A stretch of DNA of 15,852 nt from an uncultured Oscillospiraceae bacterium (GTDB taxonomy: Bacteria > Bacillota > Clostridia > Oscillospirales > Ruminococcaceae), in assembly GCA_900552945.1 (NCBI GenBank), contig USBI01000041.1, positions 1 to 15,852 on the forward strand, written 5' to 3'. Position 1 is the first letter of the stretch. Each line of letters starts with the position of its first letter. The notes under the pieces are model-generated. The model was not told the origin of the DNA. It was given only the letters and a program-made list of their open reading frames with translations, and made no database searches. Positions 1 to 7,135 of this stretch are shown one piece after another. A program made the position numbers and the translations under genes.

Positions 1-23
1 TCTTTTTCACCACCACCATTCAT
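1..23 (-). CDS. possible start of a gene cut by the left edge
   Basis: Downstream of the sigma factor on the same strand, an ATG at 21-23 opens a frame reading M-N-G-G-G-E-K to the window edge, 15 nt after the sigma stop codon. A second ATG at 17-19 lies in another frame. No clear Shine-Dalgarno sequence precedes either. ECF sigma factors are often followed by an anti-sigma factor gene, so a partner here would be natural, but only seven codons can be seen and the call is weak. Confidence 0.2.
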
Positions 24-38
24 TTTCGGGGTTGATTT

Positions 39-569
39 TTAATAGTTAATCTTTCTTAAAACTTTCATCAAACGGTAATAACGGGATTTTACAGCGGCCT
101 CCTGCCAGCCCATACTCCCGGCGATTTCCGGGAACGAATGCCCGCCGTAAAGATGAAGACGAAAAATGAGCTGGGTGTCACCGTCAAACCCGCTGACCAG
201 GTCCTCCACCTTGTCCAACAATTCCCGGTTTTCCACATCAGCGGAAAAATCACTCTCATCAGTCAGAGGGAAAACATCATCCAGTCCTACAAAAACCGGA
301 TGCTTTTTCCTGCGGCTGTCAATGATCTTGTTGGTGGCGATTCGATACAGCCATGGGCGAAAAGCGCCTCTTTTTCGGTCAAACCCGCCGATGGAGCCGA
401 GTGCGGCAATGAAAATTTCCTGAGCCATATCCATAGCCGCTTCTTTGGAACCGAGCTGGCGATAAGCGTAGATATAGATTTCATCGTAATAACAGGAAAC
501 AAGCCCATTTGCCGCCTCTTTGTCCTGCTTTTTCTGAATCTTCCGAATCCACCGCATTTCCTGCTCCAC
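39..569 (-). CDS. ECF-type RNA polymerase sigma factor
   Basis: This 176-residue protein has the two-domain layout and size of extracytoplasmic-function sigma factors. Sigma region 2 spans about residues 20-90: the helix around 45-54 (AMDMAQEIFI) matches the D-x-x-Q-x-x-F core-binding signature, and RPWLYRIATNKIIDSRR (71-87) is the -10 recognition helix. After an acidic linker, region 4 (about 113-172) contains the helix-turn-helix FPEIAGSMGWQEAAVKSRYY that reads the -35 element. It would direct RNA polymerase to a small regulon, perhaps a stress response. The start taken is GTG at 567-569, preceded by GAGGTGAG; an ATG four codons later is the alternative. No anti-sigma factor is visible in the window, although one could follow beyond the left edge. 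It is divergent from the zinc-ribbon membrane gene, a possible target or partner. Family certain; regulon unknown. Confidence 0.92.
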   Translation of the reverse strand: MEQEMRWIRKIQKKQDKEAANGLVSCYYDEIYIYAYRQLGSKEAAMDMAQEIFIAALGSIGGFDRKRGAFRPWLYRIATNKIIDSRRKKHPVFVGLDDVFPLTDESDFSADVENRELLDKVEDLVSGFDGDTQLIFRLHLYGGHSFPEIAGSMGWQEAAVKSRYYRLMKVLRKINY

Positions 570-599
570 GCCCTCACCTCATTTCCCTCTGTTTTATAA

Positions 600-626
600 T
601 TCGTATCCGAATACAAAAACGTTTCA
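600..626 (-). promoter_or_regulatory. candidate ECF sigma autoregulatory promoter
   Basis: On the minus strand TGAAAC (626 to 621) is followed after exactly 17 nt by CGAA (603 to 600), about 30 nt before the sigma start codon. TGAAAC with CG-containing -10 elements is the known pattern of several Bacillus ECF promoters, and ECF genes commonly activate themselves. The match is by eye, and a weak TTATAA nearby could instead act as an ordinary -10. Confidence 0.4.
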
Positions 627-744
627 AAATCGCAAGATATTTTTTATTTTAATGGTTTTACGGCGGATTGAACAGAGGGAAAACCTGCCGTTTTACCTTG
701 GCTTTATCCTGTTATATTGGTCATTTCCTTTTTTATCACGCATA

Positions 745-767
745 ATCTGATACTGTAGTTATCAGAT
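745..767. repeat. 8-bp perfect inverted repeat (operator or small hairpin)
   Basis: ATCTGATA (745-752) and TATCAGAT (760-767) are perfect inverted arms around a 7-nt spacer, 50 nt upstream of the -35 of the zinc-ribbon promoter. The stem is AT-rich with no strong U tract, so a protein-binding site is at least as likely as a terminator. Confidence 0.35.
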
Positions 768-816
768 GGTTTTAAAGGTAACTTTTAGAAACCATGCAGA
801 AATCTGCAAAAAAAGC

Positions 817-845
817 TTGAAAAAACAAATAAAATATTGGATAAT
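817..845 (+). promoter_or_regulatory. sigma-A type promoter of the zinc-ribbon gene
   Basis: TTGAAA (817-822), a 17-nt AT-rich spacer and GATAAT (840-845) give five of six matches at both hexamers with ideal spacing, leaving a leader of about 35 nt before the strong RBS and the ATG at 889. Confidence 0.65.
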
Positions 846-888
846 AAAAGCAGAAAAATCTTTGATTCGATAAAGGAGGGGGATCATT

Positions 889-1983
889 ATGAATACCTGC
901 CCAAACTGCAACATTTCTTTTGAAGGCAAGTTCTGCCCAAACTGCGGTACTCCCGGAATAGAAGTCGGGGCCGCACCTGCCTCACAGCAAACAACATATC
1001 CGGAGCAGAATCCTGTACTAAACCAGCAGAATGATTTTAATAACAATCAGCCGCAGCCTGCTTTTCATCCACAGGGGGATGCCGCTCAATCTGGTTATGT
1101 ATCCAATGAGCCGAATCAAAACGCTGCGGCTGCCGAAGCGCAGTCTCCTCTTCATTGCCCAAACTGCGGCATTGTTTTTGAAGGAAGATTCTGTCCCCGG
1201 TGCGGAAGTACCGGAATAGCGGCTAATCCGCAGCCGGCCGCTGCACCTGTTCAGCCAAATGAATTTGGCGGCGGTGTTACCCCTCCGGTACAAGCATCTC
1301 CGCAGCCGACCCGCTGCCCGCGCTGCGGCGTTGAAGTAATGGGTACTTTCTGCCCGAATTGCGGACTGAATATGGCTGCTTCTGCGGCGCCGCAGGCGCC
1401 CATTCAATACCCCAATCCTTCCGCGCAGCCGAAAAAGAAAAAACTTTCCGGCGGAATCATCGCCCTGATTTGCGTAATATGCGCGGTTGGCGTACTGGCA
1501 ATTGCGGGCGGCATTTTCGCAATTGTTTACATCTTCTCCGCTAACAATTCGGATTCTGACTACAGTTCCAATTACGATTCCAGCTATGATTATGATTATG
1601 ATTACGACTACGACAATTCGTGGGACTATGATTATGACAATTCCTGGGACTACAGCTATGACGACTCTTGGGATTACAGTTATGACGATTCCTGGGGAAA
1701 TGATGACAGCTACCTTCCAACCAGCGATTATCTCGACTGGACCGCGTCTGATTGGTTTGCCGCAAGTGATTCTGAAAAACGCGAAGCCATTATGGAAGTC
1801 ATGCGGTTTATGATGGAAGAAAACGGAATCACCCTTCCGGACTCCATGCTGGAAAGCTCTTTGGAACCGCAGATGGATAGTCTGATGGATTCCATCGAAT
1901 CGATTTTTGAAGTCAGTGATACCATGACTCTGCGCGAAGTCGCGGAAATGAGCTCTTCTGTTATGGGAGATATGTTAAACTAA
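889..1983 (+). CDS. triple zinc-ribbon single-pass membrane protein
   Basis: This 364-residue protein is built from clear modules. Three zinc ribbons of the C-x2-C-x8-C-x2-C form occupy residues 4-19, 90-105 and 143-158, separated by Pro/Gln/Ala-rich linkers. A KKKK cluster (182-185) precedes one hydrophobic helix (about 188-216). Positive charge before the helix suggests the ribbons lie in the cytoplasm and the rest outside. The exterior begins with an Asp/Tyr/Ser/Trp-rich stretch (221-274) with four 8-residue repeats, then an acidic, Met-rich, probably helical C-terminal domain (about 277-364). The start follows AAAGGAGGGGG and a good promoter. Zinc-ribbon/TM proteins are frequent in Clostridia and mostly of unknown role; envelope sensing is a guess prompted by the divergent ECF sigma gene. 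The C-terminal domain is not recognised. Confidence 0.85.
   Translation: MNTCPNCNISFEGKFCPNCGTPGIEVGAAPASQQTTYPEQNPVLNQQNDFNNNQPQPAFHPQGDAAQSGYVSNEPNQNAAAAEAQSPLHCPNCGIVFEGRFCPRCGSTGIAANPQPAAAPVQPNEFGGGVTPPVQASPQPTRCPRCGVEVMGTFCPNCGLNMAASAAPQAPIQYPNPSAQPKKKKLSGGIIALICVICAVGVLAIAGGIFAIVYIFSANNSDSDYSSNYDSSYDYDYDYDYDNSWDYDYDNSWDYSYDDSWDYSYDDSWGNDDSYLPTSDYLDWTASDWFAASDSEKREAIMEVMRFMMEENGITLPDSMLESSLEPQMDSLMDSIESIFEVSDTMTLREVAEMSSSVMGDMLN
1600..1695 (+). repeat. four tandem 24-bp repeats encoding D-Y-x-Y-D-x-S-W
   Basis: Residues 238-269 of the zinc-ribbon protein are four consecutive 8-residue units: DYDYDNSW twice, then DYSYDDSW twice. The DNA units differ mainly at third codon positions (gat/gac, tat/tac, tcg/tcc/tct), which suggests old, selected repeats rather than recent slippage. 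Preceding YD dipeptides extend the low-complexity tract leftwards. Confidence 0.85.
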
Positions 1984-1997
1984 CAAGAAAATTCGAC

Positions 1998-2039
1998 AAA
2001 CAAAAAACGGTATAGCAAACGCTATACCGTTTTTTGTTT
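1998..2039. terminator. bidirectional intrinsic terminator
   Basis: A perfect 19-bp stem (1998-2016 with 2021-2039) closes on an AAAC loop. The A-run on the left and T-run on the right arm give a U tract in either direction. It lies 15 nt after the zinc-ribbon stop codon and about 70 nt beyond the end of the convergent minus-strand operon, so it can serve both. Confidence 0.9.
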
Positions 2040-2111
2040 ACAGTATTTTCGCCAGCATCATCCTGCACGGAAAAACCAGCAGGCCGCCGTTTTCAGAATC
2101 TTTTTATAAAA

Positions 2112-3281
2112 CTACAGCTTCTGAAAATCGAGAAACTGTTCGTTGTCATAGGCTTTTTTGCAGGCTTGTGCAAGGCCGGGAACGAACACTCCCCGCTCGG
2201 TTTGAGAATCCGCTTTGTAAAGCGCTTTGTCTTCTTCCCTGAACGGATGAATATGAGCCTTATAAAACAGTTCATCTACCGTGTAGACATGAGCTTTCGC
2301 GGTGGACGGCATACAAGGCACACCCGACCAGTCACCGGCACGGACTGCATCTAAAACCGTGTGAACCTTGGTATCAACACTGCCGTCAACATCCCCGTAA
2401 TCGCAAAGCAATTCACCCGAATAAGAAAACGCGGCAAGGCGGTTTGTTTCACAATCATAGCGGATGACCGCATTTTCCAAACGGTACTCGATAAGCGGGT
2501 TCTGCGTCTCAGAGACCGCGTGAGACGCGAGATATAAAACCCGCGCGCCGTTTGAGAGCGTAGCCTCCACACAAACAGTGTCATAATTCTCAATGTCGTT
2601 TGCGCGTGCCACGGACATGCGCAGCTGTTCCGGCATGGCGGAAGTGCTGAGCAAATCCCCAAACATGAAATAAAGGTTGTGCAGATAATGCGCGGTCGCA
2701 TTGGAAGCGACACTGTCGTTAATGATACTGCCGTCATCGGCAAACCGTTTTCCACCCCAGCCGGAACCCCGCTTGAAATAGGATTCCGGGCGGGGCCACA
2801 GCACCAGCGCTTTGGCAAACAACGGCTTTCCGTACCGGCCGGACAAAATATCCTGTTTGCAGGCGAGCATGGCGGGCGCAAACGACCACTGGAACCCAAT
2901 CGCGACGCATTTTCCGCTTTCCTTTTCCAGCCGGATCATCGGCTCCAGCTGCTCCATAACCGGTGCGGCGGGCTTTTCGCAGAGCACATGGCTCCCATTT
3001 TGCACCGCCATACGAATGTGTTCCAGGTGATACGGCAAAGGCGTTACGCATAAGGTCAGGTCAATCGGGCCAGTGGCATCATATGCGGTCTGCATATCGT
3101 CAAATACGCGTACCCCCTGTTTTTCAAGGCGTTCTTTTGTTTCCGGCGCGCAGAACGGGTCCACGGCACATACAAATTCCGCTTTTTGGGTAAATTCCGG
3201 CTTTGCAAGCGTTTCCAGATAAAACCCGGCATATCCACCTGTTCCAACCAGCATCACCCGGCTTTTCTCACAGCAGCTCAT
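2112..3281 (-). CDS. Gfo/Idh/MocA family NAD(P)-dependent oxidoreductase
   Basis: This 389-residue protein has an N-terminal Rossmann fold with the glycine motif GTGGYAG (13-19), Asp41 at the end of beta-2, and the family signature CEKPAA (101-106) carrying the conserved catalytic Lys103. The C-terminal alpha/beta domain has YFKRGSGWGGK (168-178) and NDSVASNATAHYLHN (188-202). The latter replaces the common G-x-x-D-x-G-x-H motif and marks a subfamily with a D-S-x(3)-N-A-x-A-H arrangement. Family members oxidise or reduce sugar and polyol hydroxyls, often at C3 or C2. It is the last gene of the operon, overlaps the SPI gene by 14 nt and has its own RBS, GGGGGAG. The pairing suggests oxidation of a glycosyl group followed by elimination or isomerisation. 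Substrate unknown. Stop TAG; no signal peptide, so cytoplasmic. Confidence 0.9.
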   Translation of the reverse strand: MSCCEKSRVMLVGTGGYAGFYLETLAKPEFTQKAEFVCAVDPFCAPETKERLEKQGVRVFDDMQTAYDATGPIDLTLCVTPLPYHLEHIRMAVQNGSHVLCEKPAAPVMEQLEPMIRLEKESGKCVAIGFQWSFAPAMLACKQDILSGRYGKPLFAKALVLWPRPESYFKRGSGWGGKRFADDGSIINDSVASNATAHYLHNLYFMFGDLLSTSAMPEQLRMSVARANDIENYDTVCVEATLSNGARVLYLASHAVSETQNPLIEYRLENAVIRYDCETNRLAAFSYSGELLCDYGDVDGSVDTKVHTVLDAVRAGDWSGVPCMPSTAKAHVYTVDELFYKAHIHPFREEDKALYKADSQTERGVFVPGLAQACKKAYDNEQFLDFQKL

Positions 3282-4083
3282 TGAATTTCTCCCCCATCAC
3301 ACGTTTGATGTAATCGTAGCATTTTGTGGCGTTTTCATATTCTGGAGAGCAGTGAGTCTCAATGTTCATATCCGCTTCTTCGGTTCCAAAACGAATATCA
3401 TCGCGGATGAGGTCGTCAATCTGCCCCTTCCAGTCGATGCATCCCTCCCCCATGGGAACACACACGCCGTCTTCCAGCCGGTAATCCTTCATATGTACGC
3501 TGGCAATGTACGGCTTGAACCGTTCGTAATGCTCTTTGTATTCGGAAAATCCGGACATGAACAGGTTGCCCATATCCCAGTTGAGACGGCCGCCCAGCTG
3601 GTAAAGCGCCTTATGCACCTGCTCAATCTCATCCGGCAGGCCGTTGTAATACCCTGGTTCATTTTCAAGACAGATGGTGAACCCATTCTGCGACGCAGTC
3701 ATGCACATGTCGCCCAGCAGTTCCAGCACCCGTTTGGCGTCATCCGGGCGGTCTTCCGGTGTTTTGCGGATGCCGAAAATGACGATTTTTTTCGTTCCCA
3801 GATAATCCGCCGCCTCCATGGTACGCAGCAGTCTCTCGCCCTGTTTTGGGAAATCCGACTCATGCAGAGAGCATTTATAAATGCCCGGAGACAGCCCGGT
3901 CACGCGGATGCCGTAATCATCCAGCATCTGTTTGATTTTCATTAACAGTTCTTTTCCCCCGTCCGGCAGACGCTCGCCCCATACCCGGCGCAGTTCGAAC
4001 CGTTTAATGCCCCGTTCCACCGCCCATTCGGCGGCAACTTTCAAATCCTCACTGACTTCATCGCTTACAATACCGAGTTTCAT
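3268..4083 (-). CDS. sugar phosphate isomerase/epimerase-like TIM barrel
   Basis: This 271-residue protein is the usual length for the xylose-isomerase-like (AP endonuclease 2 superfamily) TIM barrels annotated as sugar phosphate isomerase/epimerase. The expected metal ligands are visible in order: Glu140 in ICLENEP, Asp170 in LNWDMGN, His197 in SVHMKDY and Glu242 in NIETHC, so a divalent-metal isomerase, epimerase or lyase chemistry is likely. A strong RBS (AAAGGAGGA, about 4091-4099) sits 8 nt before the ATG, and the gene is 38 nt after the dehydrogenase stop. Some members act with Gfo/Idh/MocA partners in deglycosylation through 3-keto intermediates, for example DgpC in puerarin C-deglycosylation. 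Whether this one does so cannot be read from motifs alone; simple keto-sugar isomerisation is equally possible. Confidence 0.88.
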   Translation of the reverse strand: MKLGIVSDEVSEDLKVAAEWAVERGIKRFELRRVWGERLPDGGKELLMKIKQMLDDYGIRVTGLSPGIYKCSLHESDFPKQGERLLRTMEAADYLGTKKIVIFGIRKTPEDRPDDAKRVLELLGDMCMTASQNGFTICLENEPGYYNGLPDEIEQVHKALYQLGGRLNWDMGNLFMSGFSEYKEHYERFKPYIASVHMKDYRLEDGVCVPMGEGCIDWKGQIDDLIRDDIRFGTEEADMNIETHCSPEYENATKCYDYIKRVMGEKFNELL

Positions 4084-4121
4084 TGTCTGTTCCTCCTTTG
4101 TAAAATGGTTACTTTGCTGTA

Positions 4122-5210
4122 TTAAAAGGTCAGCACTGCTTTTAATGCTTCTTTCCGGTTCATCACCTGAAGCGCCTCATTTGCATCGCTTAGTGCGAAC
4201 CGGTGGGTAATCAGTTTTGCAAACTGTTTCTGCTGTGACAAAACGAGTTCCATGGCGTGGCGGGTATGACGTGTATCACTGACCCAAATGCCCTGAATGG
4301 TCAAGTGTTTGCGCACCACCTGGGTAAAAAAGTCGATTGCTTCGGTACCGGCCGGCTGCGCGTAACCTGCCATCAAGCAGGTGCCGCCTTTCCGGGCAAG
4401 GTTTAAGCTTTCCTCGGCCGCGCCGTGGGTTCCGGCCGCTTCAAACACAACGTCCGCACCCCGGCCGCCGGTCAGTTGCAGAACCGCTTCCAGCCGTTCG
4501 TCTGCCGAACGCTCACGGCGGTTGAGCAGGTGGGTGGCGCCAAACTCTTTGCAAAGATTCAGGCGTTCTTTCGAACCGCCGATGACAACAATCTGTGACG
4601 CACCCATCCGTTTGGCAAACGCCGCACCGAATACGCCGAGTGGACCGGGCCCCTGAATGACGACGGTATCGCCCGGCTGGATGATCACATGATCAAAACC
4701 ATTCGCCGCAGTGGCGCCTGAACAGCTGGCGCTGACCAGAATGGCCGGATCCACTGTTTCAGGAAGCAAAAACAAGTCAGTGCGCGGAGCAAGGATCAGA
4801 TATTCGCTGTAACATCCGTTTAAAAACGGTTCTTCTACGCGGGCGCGGTTGATGCCGTAAACCTTGCGGTTTTCACACAGCCACGGTTTAAGCAATACCT
4901 TACAGGCGAAACATTCGCCGCAGGTCACGCCGCGATTCCACAAAACACGGTCCCCTTCATGCAGCGGTTTACCGTCCACCGTGTGATGAACGCCGTTCAT
5001 GGCAGCAATCCGCCCGACCCCTTCATGCCCTAAAATAATCGGCAGCGGCGTGCGCGGGTCTTCGCCCTTCCACATATGGACGTCACTTCCGCAGATGCCG
5101 GACGCCTCCAGTTTGATGAGTATTTCCCCCGGACGGAGCGCCGGGATTTCAATTTCTTCCGGCACGAGCGGTTCATTAAAACGGGTGAGTACCATAGTGT
5201 TTGTTTTCAT
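4122..5210 (-). CDS. zinc-dependent MDR alcohol/polyol dehydrogenase
   Basis: This 362-residue protein is a full-length medium-chain dehydrogenase. Catalytic zinc ligands are indicated by Cys40 in ICGSDVH and by GHE at 61-63. Structural zinc is indicated by Cys97, Cys100, Cys103 and Cys112, with eight rather than the usual seven residues before the last cysteine. The cofactor fold shows GPGPLGVFG (187-195). Relatives include sorbitol, threonine and other secondary-alcohol dehydrogenases, which oxidise a hydroxyl to a ketone using NAD(P)+. Its ATG overlaps the preceding FAD gene stop as ATGA, so translation is coupled. In this operon it may oxidise a freed polyol, a keto-sugar intermediate or a hydroxyl on the aglycone. 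Substrate not determinable. Confidence 0.9.
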   Translation of the reverse strand: MKTNTMVLTRFNEPLVPEEIEIPALRPGEILIKLEASGICGSDVHMWKGEDPRTPLPIILGHEGVGRIAAMNGVHHTVDGKPLHEGDRVLWNRGVTCGECFACKVLLKPWLCENRKVYGINRARVEEPFLNGCYSEYLILAPRTDLFLLPETVDPAILVSASCSGATAANGFDHVIIQPGDTVVIQGPGPLGVFGAAFAKRMGASQIVVIGGSKERLNLCKEFGATHLLNRRERSADERLEAVLQLTGGRGADVVFEAAGTHGAAEESLNLARKGGTCLMAGYAQPAGTEAIDFFTQVVRKHLTIQGIWVSDTRHTRHAMELVLSQQKQFAKLITHRFALSDANEALQVMNRKEALKAVLTF

Positions 5211-7135
5211 CGGCCTTTTCCTTCTTTCATCTCACGCCATACCTGTTCGAACCACTGGGGGCTGTCCGGCAAAGGACGCACCGCCCGCCAGCTGCAGGTG
5301 ACGGCAAGCGTTTGTTCATCAAGTTTTGTCTGCTGAATCATGCCGCCCAGTGCGGTTTCCACCGCTACCGCATCACCCGGGCGAGGGAGCTGTTCGGCAA
5401 TGAGCGCAGAACCGCGGGAACGCCCTCCGTGCCGGATATAGTCGAGCATGGCTTCGGTGTATACCTTTGTACAGAGAAGCATATCCCACAGGTTGAACGC
5501 TTCAGTGAGTGTTTCGGGTGTTGCCGCGATCCGTTCCGGGTGCGCAAGCAACTCACTGCACTCTGCAATGCTTCGTTCCAGCTCTGCGGGATTGCGGATG
5601 AACCCCGCGTAACGGCTGTTGCGCTCAGCAACATGTTGTTTACATGATTCGGGAGGATTTCCGCCGTCAGACAGAAACTGTTCAGTAAGGCGGCGAATGG
5701 CATCCACCTGTTTATCCATCTCTTCCGTTTGTTCCAATGGAGTCAAGAGGTCTGAATCAAACGCGATTTTTTCTGCCGCGCGGAACGCACCCACCTGCCC
5801 GGCGTTCAGCGCCGAACCACCGGGACGCCTTACACCGTGACTGCCGTTGAGCTCGCCGATAGCAAACAGCCCCGGCAGGTCGGTCTCCCACCAAAAATTC
5901 CCGGCAAGGCCGCCGTTGTTGTGCTGGGCGCATACTGCCACCGGAAGCATCTCCTTTTGCAGGTCGATGCCATGGTCGGCGTAAAGCTTTATCGCCGCCG
6001 GGTTGAGGGCAAGCAGCCGCTCAAACGGTGTTTCCTGCAGCGCGCCGGACGCGCTTAAATAATGATAACATTCCTCGGAAAGATTTTCCTTTCCCAAACG
6101 ATGATGACCAAACGGATTGTTCCGGTAATCCAGAAATACCCTGCGCCCTTTTTCTACCATTTCATGGTAAACGGCAATATCCACAAAAGAAGAACCGCCC
6201 GGCTGCAATTTGGTCGCGTCAAACGGCCACTGGTAGCCTTTTAAAAACACAGCGGCCAGCGCCTGCTTTTCATCCGCAAACCAGTCGGCGAGAAATTCCC
6301 GCTCATCGCTTCCGTCCGGCAGGGTGCTTACATAGCGCGGAAGCACCTGCTGGTAGGAACCGGAAACGTTCCAGCGAAAGTTGGTAGAAGCAAGCCCGTA
6401 CTGCCATTCGGTGAGATTCTTTCCCTGTGCACCCGCCAGAAAACAAACGCCGCTGGCGCCGATTTGGGACTCAGGAAACACGCTCATTTCATAAAGCGAA
6501 GCCGGCGCTCCGGTCGCCATCACAACATGATTTGCATGGTAAAGGCGAAACGCGGATTTCCTCCGGTCGGCTGAACGCCAGTAGCAGAGAAGTCCCGCGG
6601 CTTTGCCGTTTTGTTTTACTATTTTTAACGGGGTGAGCCCTTCTTCTACACGGATGCCCTGCCGCTGTACCGCCGCAAAGAGGGCCGTACACATCTCCTG
6701 CACCGTAAGAGGCCCAGCGGAAGCCGCTCGAGCTTTGGGGTCGTGGTCGGTCTTATACCCCACAAATTCCCCGTACTCATTCTGCACGAACCGCACACCC
6801 AAGTCCGCCAGATGGTAAAAACACCGCGCGGAAAGTGCGGCTTCGGTCAAGGCAATGTCGCCGTCGACCGCTTCGCCGTCAAACAGAGTGCGTGCAACTT
6901 CATAGACGCTGTCCGGCGTTTTTCCGGACAGATTGAGCTTATAATAGGTCTGTTTGTCGGAACCGGTGTTGCGGGAGGTGCCCATTTTAAGGCCGTTGGT
7001 GAGCAGAATCAGGTCGTTCTGCCCCAGGTCGGCAAGCCGTTTGGCACAGCAAAGCCCAGCTGCGCCGGTCCCAAATATGACTGTATCTGTGCGGTATTTC
7101 TCCAGAGGGATACCGCAAATCATCTTCTTTTCCAT
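5207..7135 (-). CDS. FAD-dependent oxidoreductase, fumarate reductase-like
   Basis: This 642-residue flavoprotein starts with a dinucleotide-binding motif GTGAAG (22-27) and has a second FAD contact region at about 404-457: QHNNGGL, then PGLFAIGELNGSHG and VRRPGGSALNAG. These align with the His and Arg regions of fumarate reductase and L-aspartate oxidase flavoproteins (H-x-x-G-G, then P-G-L-x-A-x-G-E and the R-x-G-G-x-S-L FAD motif), so hydride transfer to or from a C-C bond is plausible. There is no signal peptide, heme domain or FMN-attachment domain. No Fe-S partner subunit is adjacent, but an Fe-S/FMN OYE protein is, and the two genes share a TAATG overlap, suggesting stoichiometric co-expression. 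The C-terminal part (about 470-642) is helical and matches the capping domains of this class only loosely. Substrate unknown. Confidence 0.85.
   Translation of the reverse strand: MEKKMICGIPLEKYRTDTVIFGTGAAGLCCAKRLADLGQNDLILLTNGLKMGTSRNTGSDKQTYYKLNLSGKTPDSVYEVARTLFDGEAVDGDIALTEAALSARCFYHLADLGVRFVQNEYGEFVGYKTDHDPKARAASAGPLTVQEMCTALFAAVQRQGIRVEEGLTPLKIVKQNGKAAGLLCYWRSADRRKSAFRLYHANHVVMATGAPASLYEMSVFPESQIGASGVCFLAGAQGKNLTEWQYGLASTNFRWNVSGSYQQVLPRYVSTLPDGSDEREFLADWFADEKQALAAVFLKGYQWPFDATKLQPGGSSFVDIAVYHEMVEKGRRVFLDYRNNPFGHHRLGKENLSEECYHYLSASGALQETPFERLLALNPAAIKLYADHGIDLQKEMLPVAVCAQHNNGGLAGNFWWETDLPGLFAIGELNGSHGVRRPGGSALNAGQVGAFRAAEKIAFDSDLLTPLEQTEEMDKQVDAIRRLTEQFLSDGGNPPESCKQHVAERNSRYAGFIRNPAELERSIAECSELLAHPERIAATPETLTEAFNLWDMLLCTKVYTEAMLDYIRHGGRSRGSALIAEQLPRPGDAVAVETALGGMIQQTKLDEQTLAVTCSWRAVRPLPDSPQWFEQVWREMKEGKGR

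Larger units (their letters stand above)
570..888. other. intergenic region between sigma factor and zinc-ribbon gene
   Basis: This 319-bp AT-rich region holds no credible gene. It contains a candidate ECF promoter towards the sigma gene, a housekeeping promoter towards the zinc-ribbon gene, a short inverted repeat ATTCG-TATC-CGAAT at 599-612 beside the sigma promoter, and an 8-bp hairpin at 745-767. An 11-nt sequence (ACAGAGGGAAA) occurs on the minus strand at 582-592 and again on the plus strand at 672-682, forming widely spaced inverted arms. The RBS AAAGGAGGGGG at 872-882 serves the zinc-ribbon gene. Confidence 0.7.

Noticed and set aside
582..682. 11-nt inverted arms ACAGAGGGAAA spaced by 79 nt as a mobile element boundary
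   Set aside because: No transposase, no target duplication, and one arm is part of the sigma leader region; likely chance or a shared regulatory word.
1541..1765. Antisense Asn/His/Ser-rich open frame opposite the zinc-ribbon gene
   Set aside because: It is the reverse reading of the tandem Asp/Tyr/Trp repeats, with no RBS.
2041..2111. Remnant of a degraded gene between the terminator and the Gfo gene (minus-strand frame reading ENGGLLVFPCRMMLAKIL then stop)
   Set aside because: About 18 codons only, blocked upstream by a stop codon and without recognisable homology; chance cannot be excluded.
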